Of a stretch of DNA of 64,000 nucleotides, positions 42,846 to 56,400 are shown piece after piece. Numbering within the stretch: the first letter of the stretch is position 1; every line of letters begins with the position of its first letter. The position numbers and the translations under genes are program-made. The notes below the pieces were generated by a model. It saw nothing but the letters and a program-made list of their open reading frames with translations, was not told where the DNA came from and made no database searches. The stretch covers positions 158,281,400 through 158,345,399 of the forward strand of contig JAKSZU010000002.1 of the NCBI GenBank assembly GCA_026018925.1, given 5' to 3'. The stretch is from Tupaia tana (Eukaryota; Chordata; Mammalia; Scandentia; Tupaiidae).

Positions 42846-45124
42846 CAGTTCTCACCCTGTGTGTAGCTACTAACTGAAAATGTAATGTCATGTGCTTTCT
42901 TTTTGAAGAGGTTTAGCTTAGGGTAGAAAGAGCATGAGGCCAACAAAACCAGCAGAAAAAGACTTCAGGACCTTGATGCCCTAAGTCCCTTGCCATGTGG
43001 ATGGTTGTCTTCACACCAAGGCTGAGCTACGAATGGAGGAATGCAGAGATTATCTCTGGCACTTTTATGTTTGGAAGTCCCTCCTGCACCCTCCCTCTCT
43101 TTCTCTTCTTAGATGATCATTCTAAGTCTCTATTTATTTTCCTCTTTCTTTTCTCTATAATTTGAACTACTTTCTTTTTTTTTCCTATGGGTCAGTTAAA
43201 GTTAAAGTCACTCTGGTTCTGATTAGTATCTAATTTGCAGGATAGAAAATAACCACATGACATTTAAACATGTAATTGAAGGAGAAATTGATGGTTATTT
43301 TAAACATAATAAAAATGGATGCTAATAGTCATTCATTATGGATAAAAGGCATGATACACTCTCAAAGTCCTTGGGAATGGTATCAGAGTAAGACCTAAAC
43401 AATTAGGGCTGACATTAAAAAGGGGGGAAAAAGAGAAAGCGAGAGTAGCAGAAACCACTTTCTAATCTGTGAAAGACAGACCTGGAATAGGTGTCGGCAT
43501 TTAGAGGTCTTTATCAGCAGAATTATAACATCTTAGATCCGTTCATATTTTTAAAAATAGTTAACATACTCATATACATGCATATGTGTACATATACAGA
43601 GAACAAACTTACTCCCCCCCCTCCAGAATATTACATCTGACGGGGCAATAACTCTGTTGTTGAATCAACATCCACAATAGATCAGCTGCATTTCCACAGT
43701 TATATTTTTTTGAGGATTACATTTTTACCAAATTAGAAAAACAAGATACGTTATTTTCAATCTTATGCATTGAGTGTCCCCTTAAAACTCATTAAGTGTT
43801 GCCTGAAATCACAGATTTTCTGATTGGTAGCAATGGGGGAAAAGGGTTTTTTAAGAGCAAGCTCTAATTCAGGATCAGCTTGGCTTGTTAGAGTGATTAT
43901 GAGTTACTTGTAAAATATTCTTAAGAGAAATCAGTGAGAACTCAACTTGGCTCTTTCACTTTATGTGGTAAAGGTTGGCCACCCCTCCATCCGCTGACAG
44001 CTACTAATGAGAGATCACTTCCTAAGATCATTACTGGAAATAAGTTCCCTTGTAAAAATTAATCTATTGGTGCCACATAATGCAAAACTTCAATTATTCA
44101 TTTATCTTATTTATTACCCTATATGTAGGGCTTTTTAGCATCTAGCTGTCCTGACTTCAGAATGCATGTTTTTATGATCACTGAGAAAGAAATAATAGTT
44201 TAATATGCCTTTCTCTGACACTTAAAATGCTACATTTTAAAAAGCACTTTTTCATTTGGAGCATAAATTAAAATGTAATTGTACAGTTATTATTTTAGTT
44301 TTCCAAGATAGAAGTATTAAGAAAATAGCCAGCCTTTCTGCCATCAAAACACTTCAGTATGTCTCGTTGTTAATTATTGCTTTCTTTGTTTTATGACAAA
44401 TGTTGAGTGACTTTGGTCTTTTCCTAGGGCCATGTAGGTAGCTCGTATTTAGAGAAAGAGAACTTCTATGCATGGACAACCTCACTGAAGAGTTCAGTCC
44501 AATTCTACTTAATTCAACAAATATTTATTAAGTACCTACTGTGTACATAAAACTGGATCTACTGAACTTTGGCCCAAGTAACCTCTCACAAAGTTTGCTC
44601 CTGGCCACCAAGGAGGCTAAATGGGCCAGTGAATGGCTCCATGTAAATTCAATACTTGTGGCCCACTGTGAGCTGCTAAGTGTTATCTGCACTCATTTCC
44701 AAGCAAAGCATGAGAACAGCACGGATTTATCTGATTTCATGAGAAATAATTTACAATCTACTGGGATTAATAATACCCCCCATGTGGTTCTATTTATCTT
44801 AGGCTATCAATTTTAAGTTCTCAGGTTTTTGAAATGATTTATGCCTCTAGTAATTATATTACTCACTTCTGTTTTCCTGAGTTTTCTGTTTGAAGTTAAT
44901 CCTTTTTACCAAGGAGAATGAAAGCAAAAAATGAATTGAGTAGTCCTTCCTTCTTTGTTGTCTATGAGCACAACCTGTCATCTTCAGAGAGCAGATCTGT
45001 CATTTCCTTCTGTTTTCTAGATTTCTATATAAATAAAGGTGGATCTTTTTCCCTTATATGTAGTATTTCTCAAAAGTTTCTGCTTATGCCTTTGGATACT
45101 TTAAGAGAAACACCATTGAGAATG
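42846..45124. other. SINE-free unique sequence, part 1
   Basis: More than 2 kb with no young repeat. The section 43850-44560 has many TAAT and homopolymer-poor stretches. ATTCAACAAATATTTATTAAG at 44512-44535 is a short L2/MIR-like remnant. No coding signature. Confidence 0.5.
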
Positions 45125-45285
45125 AATAAGGGGAGAGTGGAAGGAGCACTAGGGCCAACAGTTGTGAGATCCGGTCTCTAATGCCCATTGTAACACTCCC
45201 AGCTGTCCAGTATTGGGTAAGATACTTAAACATTCTGAGCCTCAGTTTTCTCACATGTAAAATGGGTTCAATTACCTTTTTCCTC
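45125..45285 (+). repeat. MIR-like fragment
   Basis: AGAGTGGAAGGAGCACTAGGG, then TGGGTAAGATACTTAAACATTCTG and GAGCCTCAGTTTTCTCACATGTAAAATGGG, the MIR core. Confidence 0.8.
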
Positions 45286-45410
45286 ACTGAAAATATAAAA
45301 ATATACATAAAAACTTTTAAAACATTTTAAATTGTCACAATAATAAAGTATTTTCATATATATTTATGCTACCATATAGGGTAGAATAGATACATTAATT
45401 TGCATCAAAT

Positions 45411-45460
45411 ATATATACACATTATATATATACAGATATACATATATCTGTATATATATA

Positions 45461-45472
<12 letters not shown>
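45411..45472. repeat. Perfect 28-bp inverted repeat (hairpin)
   Basis: Arm 45411-45438 is the exact reverse complement of 45445-45472, with a 6-base loop TACATA. The arms include ACACATTATATATATACAG and CTGTATATATATAATGTGT, so they are not merely (TA)n. Confidence 0.95.
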
Positions 45473-45502
<30 letters not shown>

Positions 45503-45532
45503 ACTCTGTGTGTGTGTGTGTGTGTATGTGTT
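45473..45532. repeat. (TA)n(TG)n microsatellite
   Basis: About 13 TA units, a short AAACACTC break, then about 9 TG units. Confidence 0.95.
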
Positions 45533-45631
45533 TCGTTATCAGCCCTTCATTTCACCTTTTAGAGTCTTTCTTTCTTGAGAGGCCCCTCAGTGAATGAAGT
45601 CTCGCAGCGAATACGCACACTTACACTGGGG

Positions 45632-45865
45632 GGCAGTATTGCATAGTGGTGAAGAGCGTTGGATTAACTACCGCCTCCTCCATACCCTGTCATGAATCCT
45701 TGAGTAAGTTACTTAACCTTTCTGGTCTCCACTTTTCTTATTTGTAAAAGAGAGTTATTAACAAGTCAATCTACCTCATAGGAGTGTTCCAAGGATGAAA
45801 TGATTTAATGCATATAAAGCACCTCAAACTCTTGACTGGCACTAAAAAGTTCTTACGTATAAACT
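45632..45865 (+). repeat. MIR element, near full length
   Basis: It starts GGGCAGTATTGCATAGTGGTG AAGAGCGTTGG and continues TGAGTAAGTTACTTAACC, CTACCTCATAGGAGTG, GGATGAAATGATTTAATGC and CTTGACTGGCACTAAAAAG. Good agreement with the MIR consensus order. Confidence 0.9.
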
Positions 45866-48800
45866 ATGATTAGTGTTGTTCTATAGCAAAAAGTCAATAA
45901 TTAAGACTTTCCTATGCCTGGTGAGGCACATTTGTAAGAGAGGGTCATAACTCTTATCTTTAAATCTTTTCAGTTTTGTTTGCCTGAAACCTATAGTTCT
46001 ACAGTGCTGTGCCAACAGTTCCCTTTTCTAGCAATCAGGGTAGAACTTGTATGTTATTGCTAAAGATGAGTTTATTTTCCCTACGAATTAAAAATAATGA
46101 TTTTTATATCAATACTTCACACAAAGTAACTTAATATAAAGACAGTGTACTGTAGAAATGAGACGAGTGTATTTTTGAATATCATGTTGAGTGGAAAAGA
46201 TATTAAAAAATAAAAGTTCATTGTAAAAATATAAATAAATATCTACTTTATAAAAACAGTAGATTTTAAATCACAGGCTATATTCACCAGACAGAATAAT
46301 TCTATTTATATTTTTATTCTAAAAATGTAATCAGAGATGTGTATAAAGACTTATGCATAAAAAAAAGACTTATGCATTATTTTGCTCATTTTAACCTTCT
46401 AATACAAAAATAAGAATTTTTCAGGACATTGAGGTACATTCACATAATAAAGTATTGTTCAGTTATTAAACAATTTATGAAGAAATTTAGCAGCTCAGAA
46501 GTGTTTAGGTTATAAGGTGAAATGAAAAAAGGCACTGTATAAACTGCTTGACAGAGGAAAATGCCAAGTGTGTGTACATATATTGCATTTTTAAAAAGAC
46601 TGCAAGAAAATGCACCACAATGTAAAATATAATTTTATCGGTGGAAGAATTATGAATGTTTTTATGATTATTTTCTTCGGGATAGGTGTACACATGCAGT
46701 TATACAAATATATTGACTTTTGTGGTTTCCATATTATTTCGTTAAGAACTATTGTGCTTTTCTCTTCTCTACTGGAAAAAAAAATCAACCCAGGCATAGG
46801 GTTGACATTTCCTTAGCAGGCAGGAGCACTGCACCACTTAATTACCCACAGGGAGATGTGAAGAGGGCCCAGCACATGGTTTAGTTCTGCCCGAGGGCAC
46901 TAACCCAGCTGCTCCCATTAGTATGTGGTAAAAAGACCTGCCGGGCCAGAGTCCTTGACTACTGCATTTGAGAAAAGGAGATCAGTATTCAATAAGCTGG
47001 TCAACCACAATTTTGTTCTAAAATGTCTATACAATGGAAACATTCAATTCCAAGAAAAAAAAAAGAAAGAAAGAAAATACGGGGAGAAAGGTAAATAGGC
47101 AAAGGGCTATTACAAAGGATCAAATGGTCAGAATTTCTTGACATGAATGTTACATAACATTAGGAAGGACTGTACATCATAGAGGTCTACCAAGTAAACC
47201 TTGGCAATTAATCGCAACTCAGCAGCTCTTCAACCTCATCAAAACCCAGAGGCAGATATGTTTTGAAAGCTCTGCTTTATGCCCTCTGTTCTTATGCATT
47301 CTTAATTAGCATTAGCATGTCAAATTTTTGATATCCTATTTTTTGAAGGAAAAAAAAAACTGTGTAAAAAATCTACATTAGGCAATAGGTTAATGTTTGA
47401 ATCTAAAAGTCACAGTTGAGCAATTTCTTCCAATCATGTGATGTTGGGAAAGCACACATTTAGCTCCAAATGAGAGTCATGTGCCTTCGGAATATCTCGA
47501 GCTTGACAAACCAAAAGGGAAAACTTCTAAGTCCTTGGGCTTGCCAGGGCTTCAGGGTGCATGGCCCAAATATGACTCGTGGAAAGGAAAAGTACAAAAT
47601 TCTGGTACAGAGCCTCTCCTCTCCTCCCTCTTCCTTCCCATCTCCTCTTTAACCCCTACTTAGTAAACCAACTTCCAAGCACTGAAAACAAAACAGAACG
47701 AATTAATGGCCCCTGTTCTATTTCATTATTTATGCCCTTCTCATGTAGCACACTAACCAAGGGATGCTCTTTGATGATTCTATCTCCAAAGAACATTACT
47801 GTGATCATGGTATGTGCTGGGGAACCATAGATAATTAATCAGTCAAACTGAGAGATAGGGATAAGAATAACTTTTGGATTTTGTAAAAGTAAATTTAATG
47901 CATAAAACCTGTGAGGAACGGATTAATCAAATAGCCTCTTTACTCAGAGTTAAATCGGGGCAGATACTACTGCTGGCTACAGTCCTGTGCCTTCATCCCA
48001 GAGAGGAGTAAAGGCATGCTGAGTTAACCTTAGCTCCGTTTAAACATTGGCTCTCAATTCCAACATCTGCACCTGCTATAGAGGTGTGCCTAGTGTGGAA
48101 GTTTTTGTTATCCTAATAAATCCCTTAAGAAATGAGCCACCAGTTTACCTGACATATTTTCTACTTGTGATCAACTGGTGAGTCACTGACCCATCCACAT
48201 TCATCTTTGTAAATGAGAAGTGAAAAACACTGTATCCTCCTAAACCAATAAATCCATGGAAATAAATCACTATGTGTACAGTTCCTTCACAATTTCACAT
48301 GTTAATTTTTATAAAGGAAAAATTTGCATGATTTGAAGAAGGTTAGTGTTGTGTGGATCATAAAGGAACTAGCAACCTTTGTCTTCGACAGCAGCAAACC
48401 ATACAGAATCCTGGGAGTGTAATATGGAGAGGAAAAGGGAAGAGAGAATTGAATGGCCTTTTGTTTCTTGAAAAAAAGGAAACCAACAAAGACTTGTTTC
48501 CTTTTCCCTTTTTTGTCAAATGAAAGCTCTTCAGAGATGATTGAGCTCTTATATGCTCCTGTTTGAATCCTGTAGGATGGTATTCTATGTAGCTTTGCTA
48601 GAAGTACACCAAAGGACGCTGATACTTTTGAAGGTTAAAACTACTTTGTGGTGCATAGGGGACCTGTCTGAACATTTCTGATCCTTGGGAGAAGAACATC
48701 ATACTCTTCTCTCAGTCAGAGCTTGCTTTAAGGAGACGCATTTGGATGCTAGTTTATCCATTTGCGGGCCAAGGACATTTGGGAACAGGGAAATCAAGTT

Positions 48801-51561
48801 CCAGGATTACCCGAGAAGAGAAACATGCAGAGAAAGTGCAACCCAATTTCCTAAGGATGTAGGCTTATTTGTCACTAAAATAGCATTTACAATAAAATCA
48901 GGAATCTGGATTGGGTTCTTATTTCTAGTCCCATCACTCTCCCTGCCTTCCTTGGTCCTCTCACTTTAGTTTTTATCTCGTCCCTGAAAAATGGTTCTGA
49001 AAACTGTAGTTGTAACATAATCTGACACCTTAACAGGCTGAAAAGAACAGACCCTGAATTTATCTATTCCTCCAGATTTACTGGCTTCTAATAGCAGTTC
49101 AGCGCTACAAGAAATATTGAGTTCTTACACTTCTGTCATTAATGAGAGACATACTGCAACAGTTTTTCTAATAATTACCATTTTTAAAAGAAAGATGTTT
49201 AGAGAAAAGGTTGGAGGCTCTTTCTAGAAGATTAGCTGCACTAATCAGGATGCAACAGAATAATTTTCATAAGATTACTCTAATCACGTCAGAACATTTT
49301 AAAAGCTTGAGAAGAGATAATAAAAGTAATCTCATTCTTTGGCAATGTGTACAAGCACAAAATGTCTTGGTTTTTAAAGAATACTGTTACAATTTTTGCA
49401 AGACCTTCTAACTGATGTGAAATCAAGTCACTTAAGATACGGCGATACATGTATTTTTTGGACATGATATTTCAAGTAGAATGACATATCTTCTCTGTGA
49501 TTAGTTCTTAGCCTAATCAATGCACTATCCCCACATTAGCTTCTCAAGTTATTTCAGCAGATGCAGAATAGCATGAACCATTTCATACATGCTTGGTAAT
49601 GCCTGACATGCAGAAAGAAAGATCATTGCAAATAAAAGAATCAGATGCTGAAGAAGGGGCGACATAACTTCAACTTTACAATTAGAGACTAGTTTAGTCA
49701 TGGGGATAGTATGATTCAAAGTGGTTCCAGTGCTTAAGATACTGCTGCATACAATACAATCTTTTGTTATTGAGTGACTATGACACATGCCACGACAGTC
49801 TATATCCTTTAGCAGAGGAAAAATACAAAGTAAAATAGAACGCTGTGTAAAATCTATCATTCATTACATGTCTCATTAAAATAGCTGCACATCTTACCTC
49901 TCCCTCTTTCACATACACTATTTCAAGTCACCTAACTGCAAGCAATTTTTACACACCAGACAGCACTTACAAAGCTTATGTATTTAACAAGAACTGAAGG
50001 ACGCTAATAGCATTCTTGAGAGTTATTTTTGCTCTGAACAGCTCAGAACAAAGAGTAAGAGAACGACATCCAGAATAAAGAAGCTGCGGTGCTCCTCCAG
50101 GAAGCACGGATGTGATCTGCAGTGAGTCTTACAGGACATGGTTCAAGTGCTTCAGAAGGTGCTCAAACGGTGGAGCACCAGAAACTCAGATGTAAAGAGC
50201 TGAGTCTTGCTTTGGCTCATGGCTGCTCAAACTGAGCCTTTTAATTTAATCTGAAGTACTCAAAGAAAAAGCCCTGGTGGCATCAGCTTCCCATCGAGAA
50301 GAACTGTATTTCTGAGTGGTTCAGAGTGCTACAGGGACAAACGCACAACACAGGAACACATGTGGCATGTCCTCTGGGGTTTTCTCTCTCCTACATGTTA
50401 ATGAAGATTAAAGTATAAGAAAGTGCAGGCCTCAGTTGAACAGATAATTAATGATGATTGATGATTTACTTTTAATTTATGCCACATGATTAATTCAGGT
50501 AAAACATGCAGATGCTGGAAACTTTGGGGGCTGAGGAATTGTCTAGTGTTCAACTGAACTGACAAAAGCTACACCAGAGCCTGTGTTTGGAGCCCATATT
50601 ATCCATATAATAATTTTCATTAGGTGAATATTGAAAGAGAAAACTCCATCTGTTAATAAAATCAATTTTTTTTTCTTTCGGGATTGATTTTTCACCTCTT
50701 TTATTTCTTAACATTCTGCTGCTTGCTTGGGCAAAGCCATTTAAGTAATTTTTTCTTTCTGTTTTCTTACAGAAACTATGCGTTTTTGTTTAGTTTTGCT
50801 TTGCTTTGTGTGTGTGCCGAGTTATTTGCTTAATCCTATGACAAAATTGTCTCTTCTTCACATCTCTTACATTCTCTTCAGATACATGTGTATACACACA
50901 CACATCCTGGACATTGCAAAAGTGTAGGAGTGACAGCCATAACTCTTGAGCAGGAAATAATACAAAATTCAGGGCTTAAATTCAGCAGGAGAAAGCACAT
51001 TAGCATTTTCTCCCTTCTGCTAGCACAGCACAAGTTGTCGCTGGATTGTGCAGAAATGGCATGTCCCTACCACATCACATGATAAGTCTGTTTACAAGAG
51101 GCAAATTTAAAGCCTTTATGGTTCCTCAGAGTTTATCTCTCTAAGGATAGCAAAGCTTGAAAAGAGTAGAGGATTTGGGGTTTTACCACCATGTTGGAGA
51201 AAAGCTTAATGCTTCATTTGCTGACCCAGAACCTAGAATGAACTTCAGTCAACAGGCAGCCTCATGGGCCTGAGTTCCCTGTGGGTATTTATCACTACAT
51301 ATATTAGGACATAAGACAGAAATTTTGAACTGAGCAATTCTAAAGCTGCCGTACGCTGGAGTCATGTGGTCACCCTGTGTTTCATTCCTAGAGGTTTTGC
51401 TAAACTTCCCTCACTGAGGTTTGCTTTTCAACAGCCTCTGTTTATTGTGATATTTCTATTTTTATACTTTTATTGCTTGGAGGTACAGGCATAAAAGGAA
51501 ATTCATGGCTAATACTCCTCCTCCCAACCAAGAAAAGATATTCAAAAAGAATTACCATTAT
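45866..51561. other. SINE-free unique sequence, part 2
   Basis: About 5.7 kb without recognised mobile elements. Composition is even, with few simple repeats, and frames are short. TAAT-rich segments occur at 50440-50500 and 50600-50760. A CT-rich run ending in ACAG at about 50750-50773 looks like a 3' splice site, but no open exon follows it. This is candidate conserved non-coding territory, by inference. Confidence 0.45.
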
Positions 51562-51892
51562 ATAGGTTGAACATTCCCGATCTAAAAATCTGAAATCCAA
51601 AATGCTTTAAAATCTGAACTTTTTGAGCACCAACATGACGCCAAAGTGGAAAATTCTACACCTGACCTCATGTCATGAGTTGCTGTCAAATGCTGCAGTA
51701 CTGAGATATATAAAATTACCTCAGGCTATGCATGTAAGGTGTACATGAAACATAAATGAATTTTGTGTTTAGACTCGGTTCTCATTCCTGAGATAGCCTC
51801 TTACATATGTGAATATTCCAAAATCTGAGAAAATCTGAATCTGAAACCCTATTGGTCCCAAGCATTTCAGTTCATGGATACCCAATCTGTAG
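51562..51892. mobile_element. Tigger/pogo-type MITE
   Basis: TATAGGTTGAACATTCCCGATC at the left pairs with GGATACCCAATCTGTA at the right. Internal ATCTGAAATCCAAAATGCTTT, CCAACATGACGCCAAAGTGG, GTACATGAAACATAAATGAATTTTGTG and TCCCAAGCATTTCAG are typical of a common Tigger-derived mammalian MITE. No transposase. Confidence 0.85.
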
Positions 51893-54379
51893 TGCTTTAA
51901 AAGTAATAACTATTTTAATTTCCAAAAGTCAAAAAAAATTAAATGACTAAATACTGAATAAAAGTAATGCAATAATCACCTCTAACCATACAGTTATTAA
52001 ATATCACCATCACAAGCTCTGAATAGTTTACCTATCTCAACATCATAACATCTCTCTAAAACCTTCAGGTCATTATAGTTACAGTACTTTAATTTTAAAA
52101 CTTATGTGTATTTTGTCTTGATACAAGCAGTATTGGGAAATAAAACATTTTCCTTTTGATGATGATAATAGAAGATTAACAAAAGCGAATAAAGGGGACT
52201 AATTTTTATGTAAAGATAACTTGTACAAATTATAAAGAAAGCTAAAATAGCACCTTAATAAGTTATATTTCCAGAAGGAAATGAGTAAATACACATTGAA
52301 AATCCTGACTTATAATTAATTTACATTATACTACTCCCCAAACAGACATCTTAAAACACAGAGCACCACATGATTTCTGCCTCACTCTGTTTTTCTTTTC
52401 TTTTCTTTTCTGATTTAGCTTTCATTGTTGTTTTCACTTCTTATATCCTGCTGGTACAATAAGTTTTCACAGTAAGGAGGTGGTTTACCACTGGATGGGC
52501 TTGCCCAGCTGCAGATTTCCAGTCCAAATAGCTGCTGCAAGTCTCCTTTGTCAAACCTAGCAAATATTTGCTTTTCCTCTATGTTAAACATATCCCCCTT
52601 TTTTTTTTTAATCCCCTTCACTAGACTTGAGGTTTAACACAAAGCAAACTCTTTTATTAATCCCCTCCAACCTTGTATCTTCATGAATTACTCAACGTGT
52701 TTGAACAGATCACTGTTGATATTATGCTAAGGGCAATTAGAACCCAGACACTTTGTTACATAGCTGGCACCCTCTATGGAAGAGTGAGGTTCTCACTGTG
52801 TAGCTGCAACCAGAGTTCTATAATTTATGGATCTACAGGAATACATTTCACAGCACGGATTATATATGTGACTAGGAAGGGATTTTCATAAACAGTCTAA
52901 CAATATAAAAGCCAAGCCCTATCTATACCTAACAAATGTCATTAAGCTAAGAATATGTAACATGTTGCCAAATTCTAATTCTATTTTGAAAGGCTTAACA
53001 AAACAAAACAAAAACAAAATAAACCAAAAAAAAAAACAAAAGCAAACAAACAAACAAAATTGCTGACAGTTTACATATCTGTTAGTGAGCAATATCCAGT
53101 CTACATTTTTACCACAAAAGCTAATGACCCTATTAACTCTAATCTGTTTACTCACCAGTCTGGAACTGTTTCTTCCACAGGTATCTCTTTGATGTTCAAA
53201 ATTAAGCTTCCTAGAGGCTTGAGAAATTAAATGCTAAAGGAGGTCAATTATACAACAGTTGCCTTAAAGACAAGGATTGCCACTCCCATGTTGCTTTAAA
53301 TTGACTATTTTTTTTTCCTTGATGAACAGATGAACACAAATACAAGATTACTACTCAACACATGTTAAACCCTCCTCCTGATTTGCTTGGATGTGATGGA
53401 TAGCTTTGAATGAGTGCACCTGAGCATGCTGTAAAGGGCTTAATTAAAACCCGGCAAAATATTCAGCGCTTATTCCTTAGGTAAAATCTGAAATATACAC
53501 CAAAATATTATTCAAACTGAAACAAATCGAGTGAAAGGGCACGTGTGATAAAAGTAGAGAATTACTCTGTTATCACTTGCAAAGCCTCATGTGAAAGAAA
53601 ATTTAGTTTGCAGGATACCGTATGTGAACCATTCAGGTTTTTCCCTATGGCTCAGACATCAGCACTATGATGAAATAGTTGTGAAGTGGAAAAAGCATTC
53701 TGGTTATTGGAAAATAAATGAACACACCAATTGTAAGACAATTGGAATGTGCTAGGGGGAATAAACCCTATAATAGATACGTGTGTGCAAAGAGAGCTTT
53801 TGTTAATATCCTGAGTCCTGTACCATTTCTGTAATAATGGATAACAAAAGCATTTTGCAGAGGTCCAGCCTTGCTCTGCAGGGTTGACGCTCACTTTTAT
53901 GCTCTCTTTCATGTTTAACACAATCTCTGTGCTCCCCCAGCCCCCACTTTCTATACATACAAATAGGTACCTATTCTCTACCTTCTGGGGGCATCTCCTT
54001 CCCTGATAGGAGCTTTATTTGACTTTAGAAAAGATTAATGATTCAGAAATAGGCATTGTACATATCATTCTAGAGGCCAAAAATTGAGTAAGATAATATA
54101 AATTTATTACTAAAAAAAGTGGGTCATAAGTTGAAATGGCCTAACCACCTGCTTCTAGAACAATCTTGTACTCTCCTCCATCTCTTATTGACCCTAGGTT
54201 TTTGTTTTTGTTTTTTCAATTCTGCCCCATTTCTTAGTTTCCATGCAGTTACATTTATGAAGAATATAATGGTAGCTACATGGCTGTTGAATACACTACA
54301 GTGTATAAACCAGTAGACACAGAGGATAAGCCCCCAATTTTAAGGGTAATTAAAATGAATGAATTGGGGATCTGTACAA
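51893..54379. other. SINE-free unique sequence, part 3
   Basis: A-rich tract at 53000-53060 (AAAC units) and a short (CTTTT) run at 52392. No gene or mobile element recognised. Confidence 0.45.
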
Positions 54380-54575
54380 AATAGGGTAGCTGCTATAGAG
54401 ACCAGAATCCTTATTCTATCATTTGATAAGTAATTCCAGGCCTCAGTTTCCTCTTCTATAAAATAGAAATAACAGGAGTATCAACTTCAAGGTAGTAAAT
54501 AAAATAATGCATTTGTAATGGTCAGAATATAACCTGGAACATAGCAAAAGGTCCATAAATATTAGTAAATGTTAT
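54380..54575 (+). repeat. MIR-like element
   Basis: AAGTAATTCCAGGCCTCAGTTTCCTC, TAAAATAGAAATAACAGGAG, ATAAAATAATGCATTTG and ACCTGGAACATAGCAAAAGG with TCCATAAATATTAG follow the MIR core to its 3' end. Confidence 0.8.
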
Positions 54576-54856
54576 TTAGGGCACTGGAACTAAGCAGGCA
54601 GTTCAGACTACGTCCTCATTGCCATGTGGGATGGGATTTTGGGTCTGCATTGATCTCAAGTAGTACAATACTAAAGCTATATTGGAAACTGATGAAGAAA
54701 AAAGCATCAGTAACACTGATACTGGGTTGATTTAAAAGTGCAATTTCATTTATCATGGATTTTTTTTCATTCATTCTGATTTTAAAAAAAGTTGTTTTCA
54801 ATGATCATTTTCTTTCATTACTGACTATTTTTGAGGCCCCTTAAATTCTGTATCTG

Positions 54857-55040
54857 GGGGCTGGCAGGTGGCATGGTGATAAAGGTGCTGGACTCCCACA
54901 TGGCCGACCACAGTTCAAGTCCTTGACCTGGTGGCTTCCTTTCTCACTTTCCCTCTCTCTCTTTCTCTGTCTCTCTCTGATCAAACTGGAAAATAATAAT
55001 GATAAATAAAGTTAAATACAATAATAGTTTCTTTTTAAAA
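54857..55040 (+). mobile_element. Family B SINE, perfect 14-bp TSD
   Basis: The TSD AAATTCTGTATCTG lies at 54843-54856 and 55041-55054. GGGGCTGGCAGGTGGCATGG head, a CT tract, GATCAAACTGGAAAATAATAATG, AAATAAAGTTAAATAC and TAGTTTCTTTTTAAAAA tail. It is the best-delimited family B copy and ends the SINE-free section. Confidence 0.95.
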
Positions 55041-55281
55041 AAATTCTGTATCTGAGTGGAGTGCCTCACCCAGTGCCCCCTAGTCCTGGTTTTGTAGAGA
55101 GATGGGGCCTACTCACAGATGGGTGGAGATATGGCATATTCTACTGAAGGGCGGTTTGTTATAAGCTTCATATCCAGAAATAAATAGGTTTATCTGTAGG
55201 CTAAAAGCAGAGACCATTCCCTGGCATCCAATCTGGCATGGGATGCCCCAGCATTGACCAACTTTAAGAGTTACTTTTCTC

Positions 55282-55500
55282 AGGACCAGCAGATGGCATA
55301 ATGGTTATGTCACTGGATGCCCATGTAGTCAATCATGGTTCAAGTCCTTGACTTGGCAACCTAAAACTCACACTGGGCATGTGTGTATGTGTGCCCACGA
55401 TAGTGGGAGATGATTTCTCACTTTCTGTCTCTGTCGCTCTTAATCTCTCTGGTGAGCTCACATGTCCCTATAGCAAAAATCTCTCTCTCCAAGAAGAGAG
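55282..55500 (+). mobile_element. Family A SINE with body deletion
   Basis: GGACCAGCAGATGGCATAATGG head, TTCAAGTCCTTGACTTGGC. GTGTGCCCACGATAG joins directly to TGGGAGATGATTTCTCAC, removing the GGAGAATGGAGG block. CCCTATAGCAAAAATCTCTC end. AGAGTTACTTTTCTC before and AGAGTTGCTTCCCTT after suggest a TSD. Confidence 0.88.
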
Positions 55501-56400
55501 TTGCTTCCCTTAAGCCTTCCAACTACTTCAAGTTTGGCATGGGTTGTAAAGAATGGAAGATTCCGAGAGTGTGGAGAAAGGGCAGGAAGGAGTGAATATA
55601 AAATAATTTCCTTAATCATAATTCATTCTTAAAGAGAATTAGAACACTTTCTCATCATGAGATAGGGAAACAACAGTGAAAAGGAACTGGAGTTGCAACA
55701 AAACCATTGAGTAATAGCAAGAAAATGGCTATTTAAAAGTGTCCTAAGACAAGTATCAGGACATTCATGTTTTAAAGTTTGTTGAAGATATCCATTTTAA
55801 AGCTGTGCCACAACTTGGGAGTTATTTTCTTGTTCAAAAGTGTGCTTTCAAAGTCTCTGTTCTCCATTTCTGTGGGGACTTTACTCTGATAAAGGTTCAG
55901 AATGTTAGGCAGCAAGCAGAAAACAGGAAAAGAGACAGTGACTCAAAGAAATGCAATTCCTGGTTCATTAGTGGCAGAAGACAACCTGGAACATAGCCAA
56001 AGGTGGCAGATTTTTTCAAAGCCTATTGGAGAAGGACCCTAGAAATACAGTTTATGTAAACTCCCTACTTAAAATGTGGTTGTCAAGCAAATAATGAGGA
56101 TGATGGTCTGCAGTGAGGGCTAAATACTCGGATGCAAGAAAAAATATATAAATGAACAGCCTGTGCTAAATCACCTACAATGGCTGGGGCACCAACCACA
56201 CAGTAAGAAAAGGCAGAAATGACAAAAGTCCAAGTAGAAAAATGTAGGCCAAGAGAAAACAGAGGCAATTTCTTAACCTGTTACAAATTATCATACATTT
56301 TTAGCAAGAGAATTGGAATTTCATGTCTGAGCATCACTGCATATGACAGACAGTTGCTTGTATGTAGTTCAGTTTATGAGAGTTCCATGTTATTTAAGCA
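55501..56400. other. Unique sequence
   Basis: No recognised feature. The 63-codon plus frame at 55805-55996 has no familiar motif. Confidence 0.4.

Noticed and set aside
50740-50790. Pyrimidine-rich run ending in ACAG, like a 3' splice site
   Set aside because: The following sequence (AAACTATGCG...) has no sustained open frame with a matching 5' splice site, so an exon is not supported.
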